The notes beneath the pieces were generated by a model. That model did not search any database. It was not told where the DNA came from and saw only the letters and a program-made list of their open reading frames with translations. The position numbers were made by a program, and so were the translations under genes. From the IMG/VR virus record IMGVR_UViG_3300046007_013304, positions 1 through 61,817 of that record: DNA of 61,817 bases; one strand, 5' to 3'. Every line of letters begins with the position of its first letter. The stretch's first letter is position 1. Below, piece after piece: positions 22,015 to 32,182 of the stretch. The stretch comes from a virus.

Positions 22015-22841
22015 AAAAAATTGCATTTCTGTGTGTCATCTTTGGGATATTAGTGTTTGGGTGCAAGTCTAAAACTATTCCTGTTGCCATAACTCCAGTT
22101 GCATCCACCACACCTCCACACCTTGAAGATGTCTTGGAAGACATAAGAACCAGTTCTGACATGATAACATATGATGCGACTGTGATAAAAGATGAAACAA
22201 AGGGAATAGCAGATCTAAAAGTTTCAAACGCGATTCAAAATAAAGCTGAAAATATCATAGAATCTTCAAATACCATTAAAAAAGAAAATGATAAACTTGC
22301 AAAAGTAATAGATGAAGTAAAGAAAAATGAAGATGAACTTGCTAAATTAAAAGATCTCATCAATTCCAAGCGTCTGGAAGCCCTTGAGAAGCTTTATGGC
22401 TACATCACCATGTTCTGGGTCCTCGGGTTTGCCGCAATCGTTGGAGGGGCTGTGGTGGCTTTCCTGCTGGGTAATAGGCTGTTCGGATCTTCCATCATGA
22501 TGATCGGAACAATGATGGTCGGATTTGCCGCCGCAAGTCAATATTATATGGAACAAATCGCCCAAGTTGGAGGAATTATTCTGGTTATTTCGTTTGTTGG
22601 TGGAATTGTTTATCTAATATGGGGAATATATCGCGCAAATACCGTAACCCTTGCCGTCAAAGAAATTGTAGAGATGATTGAAATTCTAAAAGAAACAATA
22701 ACCGATCATGAAAGAGAAAAATTGTTCGGAAAAGATGGCATAGCAGATCGTGTTCAATCTGACATAACAAAACAAGTAGTAGCCAAAATAAAAGAAAAAA
22801 ACGGTTTGAGAAAACTGAGTGAGATCAAGCCTCAGTCTTGA
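22011..22841 (+). CDS. Membrane lipoprotein with coiled coil and multiple spans
   Basis: 276 residues. The signal peptide MKKIAFLCVIFGILVFGC has a lipobox (VFGC, C18), so lipidation is likely. Residues 40-120 are a charged coiled coil. Residues 125-205 hold two or three membrane spans with small residues (VLGFAAIVGGAVVAFLLG, GGIILVISFVGGIVYLIWG). The end is charged. A lipoprotein with internal membrane spans is unusual for a phage; exclusion of other phages or lysis are possible roles. The span-coding DNA (about 22365-22560) is visibly richer in G+C than its surroundings. Its 3' end overlaps the convergent resolvase gene by 17 bases. Confidence 0.7.
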   Translation: MKKIAFLCVIFGILVFGCKSKTIPVAITPVASTTPPHLEDVLEDIRTSSDMITYDATVIKDETKGIADLKVSNAIQNKAENIIESSNTIKKENDKLAKVIDEVKKNEDELAKLKDLINSKRLEALEKLYGYITMFWVLGFAAIVGGAVVAFLLGNRLFGSSIMMIGTMMVGFAAASQYYMEQIAQVGGIILVISFVGGIVYLIWGIYRANTVTLAVKEIVEMIEILKETITDHEREKLFGKDGIADRVQSDITKQVVAKIKEKNGLRKLSEIKPQS

Positions 22842-23385
22842 TTTTTTCAAACAAGTATTTACAGACATAATAAGAATCAACTATGTCTGAAACTGGGCTT
22901 ACACAGTCATTTTTTCCGGGTGTCATAAAATAAATCAGATCTATCCCTGTTTCCCTGAAAAATGAAGCATGCATGTCCTCTTTGGTTGCATTTCCTTTTC
23001 CGGTAGCCATTTTTTTGACTGCGGATGGCTGTGCAATCTCCAAAGGTATCTGTGCCTGAAATATTTTATACTTTAGGATTCCTGTATTTTCTGCTATATG
23101 AAATACCTTTCCTTTGGCTCCAAAAGCATATCCTTCAATACAGGTCTGGTCAATTCCCCTGAGATACTTCATAGCCCAGTCAGAGATCGTATCAAATCTC
23201 ATATAATCACCACTGTAAAAAGCAAATTCCTCTCCTTTTATGTTCTTGAGGAAGTTTGTCGCAAATTTTTTCTTGTCTGTCAAGAAGTAAAATTTACAAT
23301 GATTAAATGAAAAACTACCCGTCGATCCGTTGTACACGCAAATTGACGGGGATGTCATACTATAATCTATACCAGCGATCACCAT
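22825..23385 (-). CDS. RuvC-like Holliday junction resolvase
   Basis: 186 residues from the ATG at 23385; a second in-frame ATG at 23406 is possible. The four acidic residues of the RuvC fold are present: D7 in AGIDYS, E84 in CIEGYAF, and D167 and D170 in SDIVDSYYV. RuvC-type enzymes cut four-way junctions in pairs; a phage would use this to resolve branched DNA before packaging, the role of T4 gp49, which is a different fold. It is the only minus-strand gene between 12.5 kb and the end of the window. No Shine-Dalgarno is seen. Confidence 0.8.
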   Translation of the reverse strand: MVIAGIDYSMTSPSICVYNGSTGSFSFNHCKFYFLTDKKKFATNFLKNIKGEEFAFYSGDYMRFDTISDWAMKYLRGIDQTCIEGYAFGAKGKVFHIAENTGILKYKIFQAQIPLEIAQPSAVKKMATGKGNATKEDMHASFFRETGIDLIYFMTPGKNDCVSPVSDIVDSYYVCKYLFEKIKTEA

Positions 23386-23403
23386 ATAATTATGTATTTG
23401 GTG

Positions 23404-23411
23404 CATAAATA
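23404..23411 (+). promoter_or_regulatory. Late promoter box CATAAATA
   Basis: On the + strand, 24 bases before the ATG at 23436. It heads the run of baseplate and fibre genes. Confidence 0.6.
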
Positions 23412-23435
23412 AAGACCGAAGGCATCAATAATCAT

Positions 23436-24839
23436 ATGGCAAGCAGCGACTTAAACAAAGAATATCTCAATTACACGAAACAAGAAGCTAGAAAGTGGCA
23501 TTTTTATCTCGGTGGAGATCCACAGATAAGACCCGACGATAATCCCAATTCTTTTGATTGGGCTAATGATGTCAATATTTTGTATAGAGTCAGGGAAAAC
23601 GATGTGAATTTTGTTACCGACAGACTTGACTGGTCCACCAGAATAGTTCTTTCACCCTGGAACTCCAATACAAACAATAATAATAGAACTCTGGTTTTTA
23701 ATCCTGTCAATAGTATTGCCTACCTTTGTGTTAGTGATAATACAAACAACAGATCAGACAGTTCAATACGAGGAAAACAACCTTCAATATATGCGCCATC
23801 ACATGTTAATGGGCTAAGGACTTATGATGATGGATATAGCTGGTACGCATTGTTTGTTGTCGATCCGACAAAAATGGACATAATCACGACATCAAAAATA
23901 CCTGTGATGTCATTGGATGACTATACCACAGAGGCAACCTCAACATCATTGACACAAAAATATTCACAAGCATGTGGTGCCGATTATGCTGTGGATGGAA
24001 CTTGCTGCCTTTACACCAAAGCAGAAGCAAAAGATACTCTTGGAACCGTTTTTGATAAGGGAGATTTATATTATGTGAAAACGGTTGCAACCTGTTATAG
24101 ATGCAACGAATTGGCGAAAAAATTAAATTGCGAATATATTTTCAAAGCCGGTGTCACCGTTTTTGATTCTTATCCGACATGTTCTCCGTGTGATTGCTCC
24201 ATTGACATAACGGATAAAATAACTCAAATAGAGAAAAATTTGGGCAATTTAAATACATCTGGATTTTTTAGACACATTTATGCGAATTATCAAGATTGGT
24301 CAGATCCGTCAGAAATTCTGTCTGTATTCATAAATTTGGGCGGATTGAGTGAAAATGACAAAATTATATCAATATCAAATCCAGAAATTACCTTTGATTC
24401 AATAACCGGAAGTGGTGCAAAAGCACAACTGATAACCGAATATATTGATGAACAAAGACATAGAGTGACAGGAATAAGATTGATTTCCAGAGGAAAGAAT
24501 TATGTCAATGGAGATGCAATTCCTGTCATTTCTGGTCTTGAAAACAGCATCCTGAACAATTTAATTGAAGTAAATGTTGCACCGGAAGATTTCCCAGAAA
24601 ATCCAGTTTCAATGTTAAACAATCTTGAAACTTGCGTCAAAGTTTCAATCACAAATACAATGTTACAACAGAATGGTTCTTATCTTCGCAATTTTACGAG
24701 GTATGGATTATTGAAAGATGTGAAAATAGAAGCCGATAATACTTTGGCAACTGATGGTCTAAATGATAATGAATATCAATTACTAAAAGCAACTTCGGTT
24801 TTGACTTTAGGATTAACGACAGTCCCAGTTCCAGTATAA
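23436..24839 (+). CDS. Baseplate wedge protein, gp8-like
   Basis: 467 residues. The segment LVFNPVNSIAYLCVSDNTNNRSDS with the later YDDGYSWYALFVVDPT follows the pattern of T4 gp8-type wedge proteins, which join the central baseplate to the wedge arms. A cluster of Cys pairs lies at about 185-250 (GTCCLYT, CYRC, CSPCDC), which is not usual for gp8. Residues 290-370 look like a repeated beta domain. The identity rests on patterns rather than on strong similarity. It opens a block of tail-tip genes behind a late promoter. Confidence 0.5.
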   Translation: MASSDLNKEYLNYTKQEARKWHFYLGGDPQIRPDDNPNSFDWANDVNILYRVRENDVNFVTDRLDWSTRIVLSPWNSNTNNNNRTLVFNPVNSIAYLCVSDNTNNRSDSSIRGKQPSIYAPSHVNGLRTYDDGYSWYALFVVDPTKMDIITTSKIPVMSLDDYTTEATSTSLTQKYSQACGADYAVDGTCCLYTKAEAKDTLGTVFDKGDLYYVKTVATCYRCNELAKKLNCEYIFKAGVTVFDSYPTCSPCDCSIDITDKITQIEKNLGNLNTSGFFRHIYANYQDWSDPSEILSVFINLGGLSENDKIISISNPEITFDSITGSGAKAQLITEYIDEQRHRVTGIRLISRGKNYVNGDAIPVISGLENSILNNLIEVNVAPEDFPENPVSMLNNLETCVKVSITNTMLQQNGSYLRNFTRYGLLKDVKIEADNTLATDGLNDNEYQLLKATSVLTLGLTTVPVPV

Positions 24840-24849
24840 GGATAATAAA

Positions 24850-25236
24850 ATGGCAGCACCAAGCCCAAGTTTAACTACAAGCGAATCATACAATATTCCA
24901 CCGGGTAAAAACATACCAGCAATTGCGGATGAAAACAGTCCGGGAGATTCATTCATAATAAAACCCGTATATTTTAAATTGGGAACCGGAGCGGCTGGAT
25001 CAACACAGTCTATTGCAGAAGTCATAACAAAAAATCCAGAAAAATTACAATTGAACAATGAACTGCTACTCGATGACGGGAATTTTTATTTTGTTCAACA
25101 ACTTGACAGGACTCCAGTAAAATTTGCTTCAGGTTCTCCTTTAGTTACCCAAAAAACAAGCATAAACTTTCCTTCTCCGGATATTGAAGGATTTATTCCA
25201 GAAAAAGTAGCAACATTCTTGATTTTCAAGAAATGA
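24850..25236 (+). CDS. Small virion protein candidate
   Basis: 128 residues, no signal peptide or membrane segment. It starts with Ser/Pro-rich residues (MAAPSPSLTTSESYNIPPGKN) and continues as beta strands. It lies between the gp8-like gene and other tail proteins, so a baseplate or fibre attachment role is likely. No family is recognised. Confidence 0.65.
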   Translation: MAAPSPSLTTSESYNIPPGKNIPAIADENSPGDSFIIKPVYFKLGTGAAGSTQSIAEVITKNPEKLQLNNELLLDDGNFYFVQQLDRTPVKFASGSPLVTQKTSINFPSPDIEGFIPEKVATFLIFKK

Positions 25237-25243
25237 GGTATAA

Positions 25244-25975
25244 ATGTCGGCATTTCCTTTTACATTAGGTCCTTTAGGCAACTCCTTTCCACTAAACACT
25301 ACTCCATATTGGAGCAGAATAACATTATCACAGATTCAAGGAACTACAGCCAGTAATTATTGTCTCCTTGGATTCAAACCGGGATTGCCTCTTCAGGCAT
25401 CAGAATTGAATGAGATTCAGGAAATTGCAGTGATGAATCAAACATTGACTGCAACCATGATTTCTTCTTGGCCTGTTTTTAATATGTCATGGAAGAATGA
25501 AGTGTATGGTCCGGGATGGGATGGAACAACTCCAATTTATCCAAAATTCGATGGAAAAAATACCATTGAAAACTTAGTCGCTTCCGACGATAAACAAGTT
25601 TTCGTGAGAAAAGGGTGGTATCTAGTCACTGTTAATGAAAGTAACCTCAAACATTGGGTTTATTTGAATCAAGGATACACATCCGATATCTCGGTTTCTA
25701 CAATTCCAAACGGTAGTCAAAACGAATTTGGATTTATTGCAACATATGAAACCATCAAACCCACAGATGATCCATCGTTATATGACAATTCCAGTGGTTC
25801 AGTTATCCCGAATCTAGGTGCTCCGGCTGGAGCCGACAGAATACGGGTAAAACTTTCAGATCCTGTTTGGGCAATGAACGGCAATACTGCAAATTTCAGC
25901 CCCATTTTAAAGAAAATAGATACAGATGACAATTTATTATTGTATATGAATAATGTGGAAGTTCCACAGGAATAA
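25244..25975 (+). CDS. Baseplate or fibre-associated structural protein
   Basis: 243 residues. The motif FKPGLPLQASELNEIQEIAVMNQ (about 45-67) is common in tail structural proteins of large phages. The rest is beta-rich with many Trp/Tyr. It has TGAGGT before the ATG. Probably part of the baseplate rim or a fibre base; the exact T4 counterpart cannot be named. Confidence 0.6.
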   Translation: MSAFPFTLGPLGNSFPLNTTPYWSRITLSQIQGTTASNYCLLGFKPGLPLQASELNEIQEIAVMNQTLTATMISSWPVFNMSWKNEVYGPGWDGTTPIYPKFDGKNTIENLVASDDKQVFVRKGWYLVTVNESNLKHWVYLNQGYTSDISVSTIPNGSQNEFGFIATYETIKPTDDPSLYDNSSGSVIPNLGAPAGADRIRVKLSDPVWAMNGNTANFSPILKKIDTDDNLLLYMNNVEVPQE

Positions 25976-25980
25976 AATAA

Positions 25981-28209
25981 ATGCCCATATTTCAAAACGG
26001 TATAACTTCTCTTGGTGTAACGGCTTCTTTCAGGGATTGGTTCAATCAATATAATGATTCTGTATTGGGAAAGCTGAATAACGCTCTTATATCCAGACCT
26101 CTTGCTGGTGATGGAATAACCTTCTCATACCAGTCTGACGGTGGATATACATTTGAAATTTCAAATAAAATTACAAAAGCTATAACATTCTCTGGAAATG
26201 TTGCTTTTGAAGGATCGGTTTCTCTGGGTAGTAGTAGATTATCTGGATTGGCTGTAGAAATTACCGGAAACTACATTTCAAGGGGAGTCACCGCAGGAAA
26301 AGTAGTTAGGCTCACCAGCACAGGAGGATTGACTCTTGCAAAAGCAGACACCCCTTCAAACGCGGAAGTCCTTGGAATAGCAATAGATGTAAATGCCACA
26401 AGAACGATAGTTGCGGTCGCTGGTAAAGTCTCTGGATCAACTCTTGCTTCAAACTTGATAACAGGTGGATTGACTTCTGGCTGTGTCTATTTCGTTGATC
26501 CGGTCATTGCTGGTGGAATTACCAGAACGGAACCCACTACAGTTGGACTGGTTTCAAAACCAATCCTTGTTGGCATGGGAACGATTGAGGGAAATATACT
26601 CCCATATAGAGGCCAGTACATTCAGGGTTCGTGTGGAGCTTCTGGATCTTATTTGTTTAATTCTAGCGTGCTCATAGAAGTAGAATCAAAAGGTGAAGCA
26701 GAGACATCTTTCGAAATGAGACCTGGGGCATTGATTGCTGTTGATATTGAAAAACCATCATATTCAACAGCATATACCTCTATTTCTGGAACTCCTTTAT
26801 ATTTCAAAGCAACTAGTTTGACACCTGTCGAAAAAATTATTGGAATAGTGAGTGAATATGTTGGGGCATACGACAGTACAGTTGGAGCAAAAATTACATT
26901 AAAGGTAAACACAAGCGGATCTGTGATAAACAACATTTCAAGCTTGGATGGATGGGGATCACTGGATTCTGGTGTTGTTTATCTGGAGCCGACTGGAACA
27001 TTCACTCAGAAAAAACCAACAACTGATGTCATTGTTGTTGGAAATGTTTCCGGGAATAATCTCGTATTGAACATCGATTCTCCCTCACAAATTTTTACCA
27101 CAATATCTGGCGCAGGTGGAACTAGATTCCAAAATTACTTAATCAATGGTAGCTTGAATTTATGGCAAAGAGGATTGGGTGTCTCTGCTGCATACGGAAT
27201 CACGGCAAGCACAACCCCCAACAAAAAATACATTGCGGACAGATGGATAATGTGGGGTGCAAGCGGTGAAAGAGGATTCACCGGAGAAAGAAAATCTTTC
27301 TCTCCCAAAACACAAACAGATGTTTTGGGATATCCAAATTATTACATTTCATTGATAAAAAACACTACAGATTCAAGTCTGGTATCAAACTTCTACAATG
27401 TAATAGAAGATCCAAGAACAATTGCAAACAAACAATTAACATTCTCTTTCTATGCAAGAACCATAGGTGGAACTGGATCGTTCACCATAAATTCAACACA
27501 ATACACCAGCACTTCAGGATATATCAATGGTATCACACATGCAACACATACTTCTGCCATAGCTAGCAATTGGAGTAGATACAGTGCAACCTTTGTGGGT
27601 CCAACTGCAAGTTCAGCTGCTGTTTCATATTTCTTGATGGGTATTGGATTGAGGAATAATGGAAGAACATATGAATTTGCTCAATTCATATTGGAAGATG
27701 GTTCGACAGCATCAACACCGACAATGGTAAGTTTTGCTGAAGATTATTCCAGAGCAGCAGAATTTTATCAGAGAAGTTATGGACCAGATGAAAAAACCGG
27801 TACTGATACGATAGAAACAAACAGGGGTAATTTGGGAATATTATCCCCAAACAGTGTTATTCTCTCTCATACGATGAAGTATAGAATGACTAGAACTCCA
27901 GAAGTGACAATTTATTCACTGAAGGGGAATACTGGCGAAATATCATTCAAAGACACTGCTAGCCCAACGGACACCTTGTGGTATGACAGCAAAGATAACA
28001 CACTGTTCGCTACAAGAATTAAAAATTGCGCAATTGCTTTTGGTGCAGCTCCAGTCCAAAGATGGAATGGAAATAATTTCTCAGTGAATCCAATATCAAA
28101 TGTGAGAAAAACACAAGCAGACTTTAATTTTGTCCCATACACAAGTTATTGTTGGTTTGATTTTGTAGGTTTCCATTATGTGGCTGATGCCGATACGACA
28201 ATCTATTAA
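25981..28209 (+). CDS. Tail fibre with C-terminal carbohydrate-binding-like domain
   Basis: 742 residues. The first 60 residues form a short helix (RDWFNQYNDSVLGKLNNAL) that may bind the baseplate. A long beta-rich shaft follows, with repeats of the form G-x-V-x-x-(V/L) (EVLGIAIDVNATRTIVAVAGK and similar). The C-terminal domain begins with YLINGSLNLWQRGLG and KKYIADRWIMWG, ends with ILEDGSTAST, and matches the pattern of the jelly-roll receptor-binding ends of phage fibres. It is likely to touch the host surface. Confidence 0.75.
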   Translation: MPIFQNGITSLGVTASFRDWFNQYNDSVLGKLNNALISRPLAGDGITFSYQSDGGYTFEISNKITKAITFSGNVAFEGSVSLGSSRLSGLAVEITGNYISRGVTAGKVVRLTSTGGLTLAKADTPSNAEVLGIAIDVNATRTIVAVAGKVSGSTLASNLITGGLTSGCVYFVDPVIAGGITRTEPTTVGLVSKPILVGMGTIEGNILPYRGQYIQGSCGASGSYLFNSSVLIEVESKGEAETSFEMRPGALIAVDIEKPSYSTAYTSISGTPLYFKATSLTPVEKIIGIVSEYVGAYDSTVGAKITLKVNTSGSVINNISSLDGWGSLDSGVVYLEPTGTFTQKKPTTDVIVVGNVSGNNLVLNIDSPSQIFTTISGAGGTRFQNYLINGSLNLWQRGLGVSAAYGITASTTPNKKYIADRWIMWGASGERGFTGERKSFSPKTQTDVLGYPNYYISLIKNTTDSSLVSNFYNVIEDPRTIANKQLTFSFYARTIGGTGSFTINSTQYTSTSGYINGITHATHTSAIASNWSRYSATFVGPTASSAAVSYFLMGIGLRNNGRTYEFAQFILEDGSTASTPTMVSFAEDYSRAAEFYQRSYGPDEKTGTDTIETNRGNLGILSPNSVILSHTMKYRMTRTPEVTIYSLKGNTGEISFKDTASPTDTLWYDSKDNTLFATRIKNCAIAFGAAPVQRWNGNNFSVNPISNVRKTQADFNFVPYTSYCWFDFVGFHYVADADTTIY

Positions 28210-28220
28210 TAGGAAAAACC

Positions 28221-29390
28221 ATGTCATCCTGCTCCACAAGTTCAAATATTCAATCAACCATACTCACCCAGATCATAAGAGAAGAAAGTGACACAAAAAG
28301 AGTCGCTTTCAAGATATCAAGTGCAGATGCCGGAATTTCTTCGGGTGTAACCCTGGGTTCTGTCATACGATATGATGTAGGCACGGATCTTTACATGCCA
28401 TCAGACGCAAGAGATCCTTCGACAGCCGAAGTTGTAGGCATAGTCGAAAAAATAGAAAATGGCGTGTATACCGTAGTTGCAAATGGATTGATAACATATC
28501 CAAATATCAATTCCGTAATTAACGGTTACACTGGAAATTGTGCGGAGCTAGATCCAGCTACTGGTGGTGGAAGCGGTGGATCTGACATATTTTTCTTGAG
28601 CGACGGTTGTCCCGGAAAACTACAATTGATTGAGCCAACCACTCCGGGAAGAATAATAAAACCGGTCATGCAAAGAGTGAAGGTCGGTGCTTCTGGCTCT
28701 GTTCAATATAATGGCATCGTTTTGAATTATATTGGTTATGAAGTTTCCAGACTTGCATCATTGACATATGAGATAATAGGAAATCCCGGGGATGTCACAT
28801 TCACAAAAGAAAAGAATCCACCGGATGGATTTATAAATGTCACCAATCCACAAGTTTTAGATGTTGAAGATTATCCTGATCTTTATGATACATTTAAAAC
28901 TGATCATGGTGATTATGTTGAAAATGTGGTTTTGGATTCCCCCGGAAACATTACTTCATTAATTGATTCAGATATTGTTCAAAAGAATGGATCTGTCGTA
29001 GTATCAACCGGAAAGATAACCGGAACAGATCCTACCACAAATTCAATATTAATAATCAAAAAAACAGGACAACCAGAAACCGACACGACTAAAAATCTGT
29101 TTATCGGAAATATAAGATATGTCTCTACATCGGCATCTGTAAAATCATTTACTCTTCCTTCTGTCCCTGAAGAAACTATAAAATATGTTACTCCAACCGA
29201 AACAAAACAAGAAACTCTCACCCCATACATGAGAACCAAACCAAATGTGACTTCAGTTGCAATACCGGACACTCTGGAAATTGAGCAAATAAAATCAGAT
29301 AAGTTAATAACAAATGGTGTTGAAGTCGCCCCTAAATTACTGGATCTTGAATCAAGAATAGCATCAATTGAAAGGAAATTCGGGATCTAA
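28221..29390 (+). CDS. Fibre shaft-like structural protein
   Basis: 389 residues. The N-terminus MSSCSTSSNIQS is polar. The next 100 residues repeat the shaft pattern seen in the previous protein (AEVVGIVEKIENGVYTVVANG). A middle part has PDGFINVTNPQ, like lid domains of fibres. The end is a short coiled coil (LLDLESRIASIERKFG), often a trimerisation unit. It overlaps the next start by one base (TAATG). The role in adsorption is inferred. Confidence 0.65.
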   Translation: MSSCSTSSNIQSTILTQIIREESDTKRVAFKISSADAGISSGVTLGSVIRYDVGTDLYMPSDARDPSTAEVVGIVEKIENGVYTVVANGLITYPNINSVINGYTGNCAELDPATGGGSGGSDIFFLSDGCPGKLQLIEPTTPGRIIKPVMQRVKVGASGSVQYNGIVLNYIGYEVSRLASLTYEIIGNPGDVTFTKEKNPPDGFINVTNPQVLDVEDYPDLYDTFKTDHGDYVENVVLDSPGNITSLIDSDIVQKNGSVVVSTGKITGTDPTTNSILIIKKTGQPETDTTKNLFIGNIRYVSTSASVKSFTLPSVPEETIKYVTPTETKQETLTPYMRTKPNVTSVAIPDTLEIEQIKSDKLITNGVEVAPKLLDLESRIASIERKFGI

Positions 29391-30793
29391 TGGGTTCCAG
29401 TTTCTATCCATCATCGAAATATTCTTTTTCTTATGGCATACCCGGTCCCGTTGGATCAACAGGAGAAAGAGGACCAACAGGACCTACAGGATATGGTTCA
29501 ACTGGTCCTACAGGTTCATCAATAAGTTCAATGGGTTTATGTGGTGGAAAACTATTAACTACATTTGATACTGGTGCGACATACATCACTTCTGCAAATT
29601 TCAAGGGAAGTACAGGAAACACTGTTCTCATTGCAGGCATAACCGTAGGAAACGGTCTCTCAATATATGCAGGTGAGACCCGGACATTAAATTTCAGAAA
29701 AATAAGAGGAATTACATCTCTTTCGGGAAGAGCCGATTTTCAGGTTGGTTTATGTGGTGATAGCCTAGAGTTTTCTTACATTAATTTGAGCAGTGGATTT
29801 ACTTTGGGAATTACTGGATCCGAAACAGTTAACACTTTTATTGGTTATAGTGGATCGGCTGTAACTTCTATACAAAAATCAAGATATGGCGAATCATCAT
29901 CCATATCCACCAGAAATATATTTGAAAAAGCAAGAGGTCTTGGTTATTCAGGAGCAACTTCATCAACCGGAGTTTTGTGCAACTACATCACCGGTGGAAC
30001 ATTCAATTATATCGATTCAAAAGGAAGTTCTGCTTCCGCAGAATGTAAGATTGTTTATATAAATCCTGATTGTGTGTCGAAAAATTCAATCGATGTCGAA
30101 GTGAGAAACAAAGTTTTTGTTGCCGATATGAAAAACAATACAACATTGGTAGTGCTTGGTGAAACAGAAGATAAAAATTCTGCATCAGCAATCACAGTTG
30201 TTTTGATGAATCCCAGCAACGGTCCAACAGCATCGGCTCTCGGTCAAAAAAGATTCTCACTAACTTCCGCTACAGGTGATATAATGTGGCCATTTGGCGT
30301 TGAACCCTGTTTTTGTGGTCCTACTGGAACAAATGTCTATCATTTCTTCAATGTGGGTGGATATACTTGGTATGGCAGTGTCGCATGGATGAGTGACACA
30401 TCAGTATTCTTTGATTGTCAAAAATCCGTAATACAGGGAATCTCCGTTCCATTTGGTGCATGCTGCATTGCAGATGGAACTCCAGGAGGAACTTGTATTT
30501 ACGAGAGCATCACCGATTGCCTTAATAGGGGTGCAAGTGCCTTCTGGCATGCAGGTCTGACTTGTGGCTCTAATCCTTGCCAGAAGACAGGAGGATGCTG
30601 TATGAGCTTCACCGATGTCAAGGCAGAAAACAGCAGCCTCTGCCTAAATGGTATTACTTGTATAAATTGCATCTCTGGAATGGTGTACAATCCAAGAGGT
30701 AAAACATATAATGCTACAAGTTTTACATATCTTGGAAATGGAATAACCTGTTCATCCTCAAATTGTCCTGTAGGAGCCGAAAATGTCATCTAA
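29390..30793 (+). CDS. Collagen-like and Cys-rich fibre protein 1
   Basis: 467 residues. A collagen-like Gly-x-y stretch lies at about 18-43 (GIPGPVGSTGERGPTGPTG). A beta-rich middle follows. From residue 355 a Cys-rich repeat region begins (FGACCIADG, TDCLNRG, LTCGSNPC, GGCCMS), with cysteines spaced as in small disulfide-knotted repeats. It begins at a TAATG overlap and ends 11 bases inside the next gene of the same design. Probably a trimeric surface fibre with oxidised repeats. Confidence 0.75.
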   Translation: MGSSFYPSSKYSFSYGIPGPVGSTGERGPTGPTGYGSTGPTGSSISSMGLCGGKLLTTFDTGATYITSANFKGSTGNTVLIAGITVGNGLSIYAGETRTLNFRKIRGITSLSGRADFQVGLCGDSLEFSYINLSSGFTLGITGSETVNTFIGYSGSAVTSIQKSRYGESSSISTRNIFEKARGLGYSGATSSTGVLCNYITGGTFNYIDSKGSSASAECKIVYINPDCVSKNSIDVEVRNKVFVADMKNNTTLVVLGETEDKNSASAITVVLMNPSNGPTASALGQKRFSLTSATGDIMWPFGVEPCFCGPTGTNVYHFFNVGGYTWYGSVAWMSDTSVFFDCQKSVIQGISVPFGACCIADGTPGGTCIYESITDCLNRGASAFWHAGLTCGSNPCQKTGGCCMSFTDVKAENSSLCLNGITCINCISGMVYNPRGKTYNATSFTYLGNGITCSSSNCPVGAENVI

Positions 30794-32162
30794 AGGACTG
30801 AGTAGAGTAATATCAGTGATTATCGCCGTTACCGGAGGAGTCGGTCCAACTGGTCCCACTGGAGCAACGGGATTTACCGGAAACTTTGCGACTGGACCTC
30901 TTGGTCCTAGAGGCATAGGCATAATAGGAGCAACATACAATTCAATAATAGACGGCGTAACCTTTACTCTTTTTGATAAAACAACAATTGGAATAACAGG
31001 AATAAAAGGAAACACCGGCAATGCTTCAAGTGCGTCTCCTCCTGGTATAAGTTATGTTGGATCCGGTATAACTCCACTGGTTAATTCTACAGGCGTATCG
31101 GGGTATACTTTATTTTTTAGAGGAGTAACTTTCGCAGTTGGTCTTTCTGGATCTATATCCGCAAATACCATATTCATTCAAGAAAATACAGGATATACCG
31201 GGTCTTTTGATGAAAATAAACTTCTGTATGTAAAATACAGTCAGACCCAAAGCTTGTATTACCTCGATTCCGCAGACAAAACTGCGTACAAGAATATTTC
31301 GTATTCTGGAACAACTTATTCAGAATTGACAATAATTTCAAATGTCGGCAGGGATATTCTGGATTCAAACAATTTCAATTATTCAATTGGAACTAGTGCA
31401 AACGCATATCATACCGGATTGACGATGACTATAGATTCTGCTGTCTATGGAATAACTGGATTGTCATTTGAAGGCAATTCAAATGTATTGTATCCATATC
31501 TCAAGTACAGAGCATCTTATTTTGATTCCGCCGGATCTTCGGGTGCTACTTTTTCCACGATATCTTTTTTGGAGATAGGTCCCTACAACAAGACGATCAA
31601 ATTGACAGAGAAAATAGGCTCTTGTTGTTTTGAATGTGATTCTTGCAACGGTTATTCCGATGGAAGAAATTGCATAGATTATGTTTCAAAAACTTACTGT
31701 GATTCTGTTTCTGGAAGATGGAGCCTTGAAAATTGTTATACTAGACAAAGCACATATGATTGTTACTTACGCAGAGCATGCTGCGTCAACGGAAGATGCG
31801 TAAATGCGACAAGACTCAAGTGTCTTCAAATGAAGGGTTCTTTCTGTGAGTATAAAGTTTGTGGGGTGTCTTATAATTGTGATATACCCTGCATCGAACC
31901 GCAACCAGTTCTTGGACCCACAGTTTATTGTTGCTGCAAGGATGGAATAGGAACTGAATTGACCGATCCGGCATTGTGTGTAGGAAAAGCAATAATCGGA
32001 AATTGCGAAAGCGTGAATTGTCGATCGGTAGAAAATACCGGAGCATGTTGTTTGCAAAATGGATCTTGCGTTTATCTGACGAAAAACGAATGTGCATTCC
32101 TTGGTGGAGTTTATAAGGGTACTGGGGTAACATGTTCATCTACCACTTGTTGTACCCCCTAA
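30783..32162 (+). CDS. Collagen-like and Cys-rich fibre protein 2
   Basis: 459 residues, the same layout as its neighbours. A short hydrophobic N-terminus (VISVIIAVTGG) is followed by Gly-x-y repeats (GPTGPTGATGFTG) and a beta-rich middle. Cys-rich repeats start at residue 281, with units such as GACCLQNGSCVYLTKNECA and FLGGVYKGTGVTC. This unit (ACC, a G-x-C, an N-x-C, then GG and G-x-x-C) recurs across the cluster. Confidence 0.75.
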   Translation: MSSKGLSRVISVIIAVTGGVGPTGPTGATGFTGNFATGPLGPRGIGIIGATYNSIIDGVTFTLFDKTTIGITGIKGNTGNASSASPPGISYVGSGITPLVNSTGVSGYTLFFRGVTFAVGLSGSISANTIFIQENTGYTGSFDENKLLYVKYSQTQSLYYLDSADKTAYKNISYSGTTYSELTIISNVGRDILDSNNFNYSIGTSANAYHTGLTMTIDSAVYGITGLSFEGNSNVLYPYLKYRASYFDSAGSSGATFSTISFLEIGPYNKTIKLTEKIGSCCFECDSCNGYSDGRNCIDYVSKTYCDSVSGRWSLENCYTRQSTYDCYLRRACCVNGRCVNATRLKCLQMKGSFCEYKVCGVSYNCDIPCIEPQPVLGPTVYCCCKDGIGTELTDPALCVGKAIIGNCESVNCRSVENTGACCLQNGSCVYLTKNECAFLGGVYKGTGVTCSSTTCCTP

Positions 32163-32182
32163 CTACATAATTTGAGGCATAA

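Noticed and set aside
29450-29520. Short tandem repeats that could suggest a CRISPR array
   Set aside because: They are Gly-x-y collagen codons inside a reading frame, without spacers of constant length.
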